Source of the DNA: Lachnospiraceae bacterium
GTDB taxonomy: Bacteria > Bacillota > Clostridia > Lachnospirales > Lachnospiraceae
Length of the DNA stretch: 32,305 nt
Assembly: GCA_900168235.1 (NCBI GenBank)
Contig: FUZG01000019.1
Location: 1 to 32,305, forward strand
Reading direction: 5' to 3'
Part shown: in pieces, positions 27,520 through 32,305 of the stretch
Numbering within the stretch: the first letter of the stretch is position 1
Layout of the letters: each line of letters begins with the position of its first letter
Notes under the pieces: model-generated
Told to the model about the DNA's origin: nothing
Database searches by the model: none
What the model saw: only the letters and a program-made list of their open reading frames with translations
Translations under genes and position numbers: made by a program

Positions 27520-28878
27520 TTATCGTCTGTTGTTTATCGGAACAAAATCCTGATGCTCACCTACATACTTTGTAGCAGGGCGCATGATACGTCCGTCGTA
27601 GAGCTTATTCTCGATATTGTGAGCGACCCATCCGGATACTCTTGCGATAGCAAAGAGCGGAGTGTAGAGATCGACCGGGATGCCCAGCATCTCATATGCA
27701 AAGCCTGAATAGAAGTCAACGTTAGTCGGGAGCGGCTTGCCCTTTCTCTCAGCTGTAAGCTCATGAACAGTCTTTTCAAAAAGCTGATAGAAGTTGAAAC
27801 GGTCCTCACACTTCTTTTCGATAGCGAGCTTGTGAGCAAGACCGCGGAGAAGCTCTGCTCTCGGATCGGAGATGGTATATACTGCGTGGCCAAAACCGTA
27901 GACCAGACCGGACTTATCATAGATCTTCTTATCCATGATGTCCTTTACGATCTGAACAACCTTATTTTTGTCCTTTGTATAACCAATACGGTTTACAACT
28001 TCCTCCATCATCTGGGCAACAGAGATATTAGCACCGCCGTGCTTCGGGCCCTTGAGGGCACCCAGTGAACCGCAGATAGCGGAGTAGAGGTCAGTACCTG
28101 TAGAACCGATTACGACATCTGTAAATGCAGAATTATTTCCGCCGCCGTGATCCGCATGGATAACGAGCAGTGCATCGAGAACACTTGCTTCGCGCTGGGT
28201 AAACTGTCCGTCCGGACGAAGGAGCTGCAGGATATTCTCAGCGATGGAAAGCTTTTTATCAGGATAATGGATCACGAGGCTCCTGCGGAAACGGTCGTGC
28301 ATCTTTGCCTGATATGAGTAACATGCAAGAGACGGGAACTTAGCGATGAGGTTAAGTCCCTTTCTGAGAGTCTCATAAACCTCTACATTATCCGGATCAT
28401 CGTCATAATTGTAGAGTGACAGCGTCAATGTCTGAAGTCTGTTCATCAGATTGTTTGACGGTGCTCTTAAGATCTCATTTACAAGGAATTTATCCGGGAA
28501 ATCATATCTCAGCGCGAGAGTAGCTTTGAAATCATCAAGCTGCTGCGCGGTAGGCAGAAATCCGAAAAGGAGAAGGAAACAGGTCTCCTCGAAACCGAAA
28601 TTACCCTGACGGTTATTGATGAGGTCGTGGATGCTGTAGCCTCTGTAAAGCAGATCGCCTTCGCAGGGAACAACCTTTCCGTCCTTATCCACATCATAAC
28701 CAACTACGTCAGAAACACGTGTCAGACCTACACGTACACCGGTTCCGTCATCATTTCGGAGTCCTTTCTTTACGTTGTATTTGGTGAAGAGTTCATTGGG
28801 GATGTCTGTAAAATTAGACGACTGACCGAAATATCTGGCCAGAATATAATCATCATGATATGTGGTGCGTGCGATCAT
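27520..28878 (-). CDS. gltA: Citrate synthase
   Basis: The 452-residue protein condenses oxaloacetate with acetyl-CoA to citrate in the cytoplasm, feeding 2-oxoglutarate and glutamate synthesis in a fermentative cell. Active-site residues are visible: His280 in GPKHGGAN, His331 in GFGHAVY and Asp388 in NVDFYSG, equivalent to His264, His305 and Asp362 of the E. coli enzyme. The N-terminal extension of about 40 residues is common in clostridial forms. An AGGAG site lies five bases before the ATG. It has its own sigma-A promoter and forms a single-gene unit. 2-Methylcitrate synthase is a less likely alternative, as no propionate genes are near. Confidence 0.95.
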   Translation of the reverse strand: MIARTTYHDDYILARYFGQSSNFTDIPNELFTKYNVKKGLRNDDGTGVRVGLTRVSDVVGYDVDKDGKVVPCEGDLLYRGYSIHDLINNRQGNFGFEETCFLLLFGFLPTAQQLDDFKATLALRYDFPDKFLVNEILRAPSNNLMNRLQTLTLSLYNYDDDPDNVEVYETLRKGLNLIAKFPSLACYSYQAKMHDRFRRSLVIHYPDKKLSIAENILQLLRPDGQFTQREASVLDALLVIHADHGGGNNSAFTDVVIGSTGTDLYSAICGSLGALKGPKHGGANISVAQMMEEVVNRIGYTKDKNKVVQIVKDIMDKKIYDKSGLVYGFGHAVYTISDPRAELLRGLAHKLAIEKKCEDRFNFYQLFEKTVHELTAERKGKPLPTNVDFYSGFAYEMLGIPVDLYTPLFAIARVSGWVAHNIENKLYDGRIMRPATKYVGEHQDFVPINNRR

Positions 28879-28915
28879 GTTTTCTCCTTCCCATACCTAA
28901 AACAATTTGAAAACT

Positions 28916-28944
28916 ATAATAATCACGCACTTTAACAAAGTCAA
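28916..28944 (-). promoter_or_regulatory. Sigma-A promoter of citrate synthase
   Basis: On the minus strand TTGACT (28944-28939), a 17-base spacer and TATTAT (28921-28916) are followed by a short leader of about 30 bases to the ATG at 28878. Confidence 0.8.
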
Positions 28945-28963
28945 GTGTTAAAGCAGAATACAT

Positions 28964-29024
28964 AAAAAAGAAAGATAGTTTCGAATTGGTGAAGCTCTCG
29001 CCGCCGCATCTCATTCTATCTTTC
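28964..29024 (-). terminator. Terminator of the candidate small RNA
   Basis: On the minus strand GAAAGATAG (29024-29016) pairs perfectly with CTATCTTTC (28978-28970), followed by six T (28969-28964). The loop is long (37 bases) and contains one copy of the 13-base repeat, so folding may be conditional. Confidence 0.6.
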
Positions 29025-29096
29025 AATTCCATCCGATAAGCCAAGTCCAATGAAGCTCTCGCCATCTTACCTCTGCTTTATCTTCTGTTTGTTGGT
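28964..29096 (-). ncRNA. Candidate stand-alone structured small RNA upstream of citrate synthase
   Basis: A minus-strand promoter at 29131-29103 and the terminator at 29024-28964 bracket a transcript of about 133 bases. It carries two copies of the 13-mer GGCGAGAGCTTCA (29063-29051 and 29002-28990). The first copy is followed by TTGG and the second by CCAA, so ATTGG and CCAAT can pair. A bulged helix GATAAAGC (29082-29075) with GCTTATC (29041-29035) encloses the first copy. An ATG with a GAGG site at 29065 opens a frame with no stop before the terminator, which argues against coding. Citrate synthase has its own promoter downstream, so this is probably not a simple leader. I do not recognise a known RNA family. 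Confidence 0.5.
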
Positions 29097-29102
29097 GATT
29101 TA

Positions 29103-29131
29103 ATATTAACTCAACAATAGATATATTGCAA
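29103..29131 (-). promoter_or_regulatory. Sigma-A promoter of the candidate small RNA
   Basis: On the minus strand TTGCAA (29131-29126), a 17-base spacer and TAATAT (29108-29103) form a good match. The rest of the gap up to the next gene at 29217 is AT-rich, and I see no other feature there apart from a small hairpin at 29183-29192. Confidence 0.6.
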
Positions 29132-29216
29132 GTATAAAAGTATGTACAATTTATAAAATATAAAAGAATGTTATATACAATACACCAAGGTGGATAACTG
29201 TGCCATAACCGCTTGA

Positions 29217-30194
29217 TCACTCATCATAGAAGCCGTCATTATCATCGCTGTGATCCGAGTGGTCATCGTTATGGGATGATCCGCCTTCGCTCTGTTCAGA
29301 GTTGAGGATCTCCATCATTTCAGATACCATTTCCTCATCTTTCAGGCGGAACAGTATCTCAACCCGTCGGGAGGCTTCTTCGTCGATCTCGCCGTCATCC
29401 TTGTAGACCGGATCGCTGTAGGAGCTTCCACCGACAGAGACCACTTCGCGCATCGCTTCAAGTGAATCGTCATCAAGAACCTTGCTGTCATCATTCAGAC
29501 AGTATTCCGCAACAGAGTACGCACGTTTCTGAGACAGATCCAGATTATACATATATGTACCAGTCTGATCAGTATGACCCTGAATTATGATCTCAGAAAT
29601 ATATTCCCTGTACTTGTCACCCAGCAGTACATGCGCATATCGCGGCAGAAATTCATCCAGGAACTCAGTACCGCCGCTCTTTAAGGTGTCCTTATTATAC
29701 TCAAAAAGAATGTTGGAGTTAAAAGTAATGGCTCCGGTTTGGGCATCTACTTCGACTTCCAGATTAGAATCATCAAACTCTTCCTTAAGAGCTTTTACAA
29801 GCTCCGTACGTACACCGATTATGCTGTCCAGTTTTTCCTGCTGTGAATCCATCAACGCCTGCAGTTCTCCAAGGAGCTTTGACTGCTGGTTCAATTTATC
29901 TTCCTGGGAAGCCAGCTTTTCTTCCTGCGCGATAAGAGCTTTTTGCTGGTCATCAAGCAGTGCCCTCTGGGATGAAACAGTGAGTTTCTCCTGATCAAGC
30001 TCATTTGACTGAACCAAAAGCTCTTTCTCTTTACCAAGGAGCTCGTTCTGCTTTTGATCGAATATTATATTAGAATGAAGAGCGCTCAGAGCGATTATTA
30101 GAACGAAGCAGAGCAGGAGACCTGCCATCATATCCGAATATGAAAGCCAGTAAGTGGTCTCTTCATCCTGTTTTTTCTTATGAAATCTAGCCAT
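29217..30194 (-). CDS. OmpA/MotB-like peptidoglycan-binding motor subunit, ZorB-like
   Basis: The 325-residue protein has one N-terminal membrane helix (about 16-39) opening with YWLSYSDMMAG. Asp21 sits where MotB and ZorB have the proton-binding aspartate. A heptad-rich Gln/Glu/Lys coiled coil (about 46-125) is followed by an OmpA-family peptidoglycan-binding domain (about 153-285), with GHTDQTG at 206 and the closing SRRVEILF. The last 18 residues are His/Asp-rich and acidic, an unusual tail. It starts three bases after the stop of the ExbB/MotA-like gene, and its ribosome site lies inside that gene, so the two form a complex. There is no flagellar context. It resembles Zorya ZorB, but the Zorya effector genes are absent. 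Confidence 0.88.
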   Translation of the reverse strand: MARFHKKKQDEETTYWLSYSDMMAGLLLCFVLIIALSALHSNIIFDQKQNELLGKEKELLVQSNELDQEKLTVSSQRALLDDQQKALIAQEEKLASQEDKLNQQSKLLGELQALMDSQQEKLDSIIGVRTELVKALKEEFDDSNLEVEVDAQTGAITFNSNILFEYNKDTLKSGGTEFLDEFLPRYAHVLLGDKYREYISEIIIQGHTDQTGTYMYNLDLSQKRAYSVAEYCLNDDSKVLDDDSLEAMREVVSVGGSSYSDPVYKDDGEIDEEASRRVEILFRLKDEEMVSEMMEILNSEQSEGGSSHNDDHSDHSDDNDGFYDE

Positions 30195-30197
30195 AAC

Positions 30198-31685
30198 TTA
30201 CCTTCTTCCGTTCTGAGTTTTGTTATGAAGTTCGAGAGTCAGGTGATCAACGGTATTTGTAAGGTCATTTACTGCACCTGCAGCACGGGCATAAGCGTTA
30301 TTCAGAGTGTCTGTTGCATTTGAAACATCGCTCGGCAGCTTGAGGACAGCCTTTCTCATTGATTCGAGCATAGCTTCCTGCTCATGGAGCTTTGCAGTAA
30401 GCGTACCGGAAGCGTTATCAAGTGAACGGTTATAGCTCTTTAAGGAATCAATAGATTTCTGTGTTTCTGTCAGATGCTCGGAATTTGTCTGTGAAAGAGA
30501 CGTGAGCACAGCCATATTTCCTGCGAGACGCTCCTGAACAGCCTGAATATCCTTAGTATAAGTATCAAGCGATCTTGCAATAGCAGAAGTCTGCTGCTCG
30601 ATGATCTTGAAGTTTGCAGCTTCGGACTCTGTGGCCTTGAGGATAGCGTGCATCTGTTTTGCATTTTCCTGCTGGGTCATGTAGGTCTGGTCAATGGTAT
30701 CCTTGAGGTTTGCGAAGGAATTTTCCAGAGATTTATCCATTTCCTTAATGAACCTGTCAACTACCACAGAGAGAGCATCCAGCTGATTTCTGGTAGCCAT
30801 ATTCGCAAAGCTTGTGATGGTGCGGTCAAAGCGCTCAAACTCGGGAGTCATGATCTCGCTGAGGCTTGAGAAGAAGCTTGAACCCAGTGATCCGGAAAGA
30901 GCATTTATCGCCTTTGTCTGCTGTTTCTGCAGTTCGATGAGGCGGTTAAGTCCATCATTTTCAGTATCGGGAAGCACATATTTCTTATAAGTAGAAATGA
31001 AATTTCTGACAGCTGTTTCAGCTTCATCGATCTTTCTCTTAAAAGCGTAGTTAAATACTAATGAAAAGATCATTCCATATATAGAAGTATGGAAAGCTAC
31101 CTTGATTCCTGCCATAAGCGGGGTGATGCTGTTTGTGATCTCTTCGGTAGTTCCTGTATTAAAGCTCTGGAGTCCCAGTGAAAGACCGATAAAAGTACCA
31201 AGGATTCCGAGACCGGTCATCGCGCCTGAAACCTGGTTCAGCATGTTTCTGTGAATAAGCTCATCTGTCAGGTCGAGATTAATGTAGTTCTCGATATCAC
31301 TTTTATAGTAAGGTTTGTCACTGTTCTCGATTCGCGCAACTTCATCGCAGTAGTCATTAAACTGCTCACTTAAAATATCTGTCTCAAAGAGATCTTCCTT
31401 CTGATTCTTATATTGATTCCATAAGAAGTCTTTGGATCCTGACGCATCCTGTCTGATACGTTCAGTAACCTTCTTAAGGTCAGCGATCACTCTGTTTGTC
31501 GGGAAAAAGCTGTTTTTCTCGCAGTTGATGAATATGATCGCGACGATTATGAACATGGCGATGTTTACGGCGATATTCGCAATGCTTTCCTTCTGATCAG
31601 TAAAGAGGTTCAGATACGCGCATAGGAGTATCATTGCAATGTAAGTAAAAGTCAAAAGCCATTCGTACCATTTTCTGTTGCTCAT
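30198..31685 (-). CDS. MotA/TolQ/ExbB-type proton-channel subunit with long coiled-coil tail, ZorA-like
   Basis: The 495-residue protein has four predicted membrane helices (about 8-27, 34-54, 153-175, 190-214). The last two form the MotA/ExbB signature (MTGLGILGTFIGLSLGLQ, then ITPLMAGIKVAFHTSIYG). About 120 cytoplasmic residues separate helices 2 and 3. From residue 220 to the end runs a long, mostly helical, Gln/Asn/Lys-rich tail, as in ZorA, where the tail extends into the cytoplasm; it is shorter than in large ZorA proteins. With the ZorB-like partner it would form a proton-driven stator. Flagellar MotA is less likely because of the tail and the lack of flagellar genes. The ribosome site is weak (GGGGGT). 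Confidence 0.88.
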   Translation of the reverse strand: MSNRKWYEWLLTFTYIAMILLCAYLNLFTDQKESIANIAVNIAMFIIVAIIFINCEKNSFFPTNRVIADLKKVTERIRQDASGSKDFLWNQYKNQKEDLFETDILSEQFNDYCDEVARIENSDKPYYKSDIENYINLDLTDELIHRNMLNQVSGAMTGLGILGTFIGLSLGLQSFNTGTTEEITNSITPLMAGIKVAFHTSIYGMIFSLVFNYAFKRKIDEAETAVRNFISTYKKYVLPDTENDGLNRLIELQKQQTKAINALSGSLGSSFFSSLSEIMTPEFERFDRTITSFANMATRNQLDALSVVVDRFIKEMDKSLENSFANLKDTIDQTYMTQQENAKQMHAILKATESEAANFKIIEQQTSAIARSLDTYTKDIQAVQERLAGNMAVLTSLSQTNSEHLTETQKSIDSLKSYNRSLDNASGTLTAKLHEQEAMLESMRKAVLKLPSDVSNATDTLNNAYARAAGAVNDLTNTVDHLTLELHNKTQNGRR

Positions 31686-31905
31686 AGGTCATTACCCCCG
31701 GTGATAATAATGGGACTCGAAATCCCGCTGTATTGTTGCATCCTCAGTCTATCACATTAGAATTACTATAGGTGAAAGTTCATAAAATATACAAAATATC
31801 CTAAGTCTGATGTAAAAATTTTTGTTCTTAAATGGAACAAATGGCTTAAATATGCCTTTTTGCACGGATTTGAAAACAAATTTTGAAAAAAATTAAAATT
31901 AGGTG

Positions 31906-31934
31906 TTGACGAGTGGGTGGTGGAGTGATATTAT
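31906..31934 (+). promoter_or_regulatory. rRNA operon promoter
   Basis: TTGACG (31906-31911), a 17-base spacer and TATTAT (31929-31934) lie about 235 bases before the 16S gene. The upstream 40 bases are A/T-rich like an UP element. The stretch between this promoter and the ZorA-like gene start (31685) shows no other gene; a weak minus-strand promoter for the motor pair may lie around 31750-31785. Confidence 0.85.
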
Positions 31935-31940
31935 ACTCCT

Positions 31941-32169
31941 TGTCGCCGCGAGGGACACCGAGTTGAACAGCTCGCAAGCCCAGTAAATAAGCGGTTCGAC
32001 AGAACTGAACCTTGACAAACAAACAGCAATGCAACCCTGAAAATTCAAAACGAAATTTCAGAAATGCAATAAAAACGAACCTGAAGATCAGAGAGATCTG
32101 ATCGACAGTAAATCGGTTAAAAAGAAACGCGAAGCGAAAAGCTAGCTGATCTTGAAACCGGATCAAACT
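31941..32169 (+). other. rRNA operon leader with processing stems
   Basis: The transcribed leader between the promoter and the mature 16S holds several stems: gcgag (31948-31952) with ctcgc (31971-31975), ggttc (31993-31997) with gaacc (32007-32011), ctgaaaattc (32037-32046) with gaaatttcag (32052-32061, one mismatch), and gatcaga (32086-32092) with tctgatc (32097-32103). These are likely processing or antitermination elements; I could not fix a boxA with confidence. Confidence 0.7.

Positions 32170-32305
<136 letters not shown>

Noticed and set aside
28853-29065. 70-codon minus-strand frame with an ATG and a GAGG site upstream of citrate synthase
   Set aside because: It runs through a terminator-like hairpin and the citrate synthase promoter, has no stop before the predicted transcript end, and its product resembles no family I know. 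A non-coding RNA explains the region better.
29217-31685. Complete Zorya defence system
   Set aside because: Only the two motor-like genes are present. No ZorC, ZorD or ZorE type gene lies in the window, so calling a defence system would overstate the evidence.

Overview
The window looks like chromosomal DNA of a fibre-degrading Lachnospiraceae bacterium (Firmicutes), probably of the Butyrivibrio/Pseudobutyrivibrio type. The evidence is the 5' end of a 16S rRNA gene at the right edge, strong AGGAGG-type ribosome binding sites, CUT1 sugar ABC transporters without a local ATPase gene, and very large secreted multidomain glycosidases with Pro-rich linkers and Lys-rich C-termini. The genus is inference; the partial 16S could settle it.

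Layout. (1) 1-1841: end of a sugar ABC transporter operon (two permeases; the binding protein is presumably just off the left edge), closed by a strong bidirectional terminator. (2) 1908-3569, minus strand: a secreted CAP-domain protein and an AraC-type regulator. (3) 3827-8761: a giant secreted GH127-like beta-L-arabinofuranosidase, then a terminator and a MITE-like palindromic repeat. (4) 9106-18185: an arabino-oligosaccharide regulon. On the minus strand lie an ArsR-HTH regulator with an unusual C-terminal domain and a cytoplasmic GH43. Divergent on the plus strand lie a binding lipoprotein, two permeases, two different GH51 alpha-L-arabinofuranosidases and a small Cys-rich protein. (5) 18190-22281, minus strand: a cytoplasmic FIST-domain hybrid histidine kinase and a double-receiver response regulator, separated by a dense cluster of hairpins. 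(6) 22595-27436: a second giant secreted GH127-like enzyme with a different domain order. (7) 27520-28878, minus strand: citrate synthase with its own promoter; upstream is a candidate stand-alone small RNA. (8) 29217-31685, minus strand: a MotA/ExbB-like plus OmpA/MotB-like pair resembling ZorA-ZorB, without Zorya effector genes. (9) 31906-32305: rRNA promoter, leader and 16S start.

How the genes may work together (inference): the two exported GH127-like enzymes act on beta-L-arabinofuranosyl glycans outside the cell, such as hydroxyproline-linked arabinans of plant cell-wall glycoproteins. The ABC systems import arabinosides. GH43 and the two GH51 enzymes release L-arabinose in the cytoplasm. 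The AraC and ArsR-type regulators, and possibly the FIST kinase, control supply. The least explained parts are the ZorAB-like motor pair, the candidate small RNA beside citrate synthase, the ArsR-beta-domain regulator and the two structured intergenic repeats.
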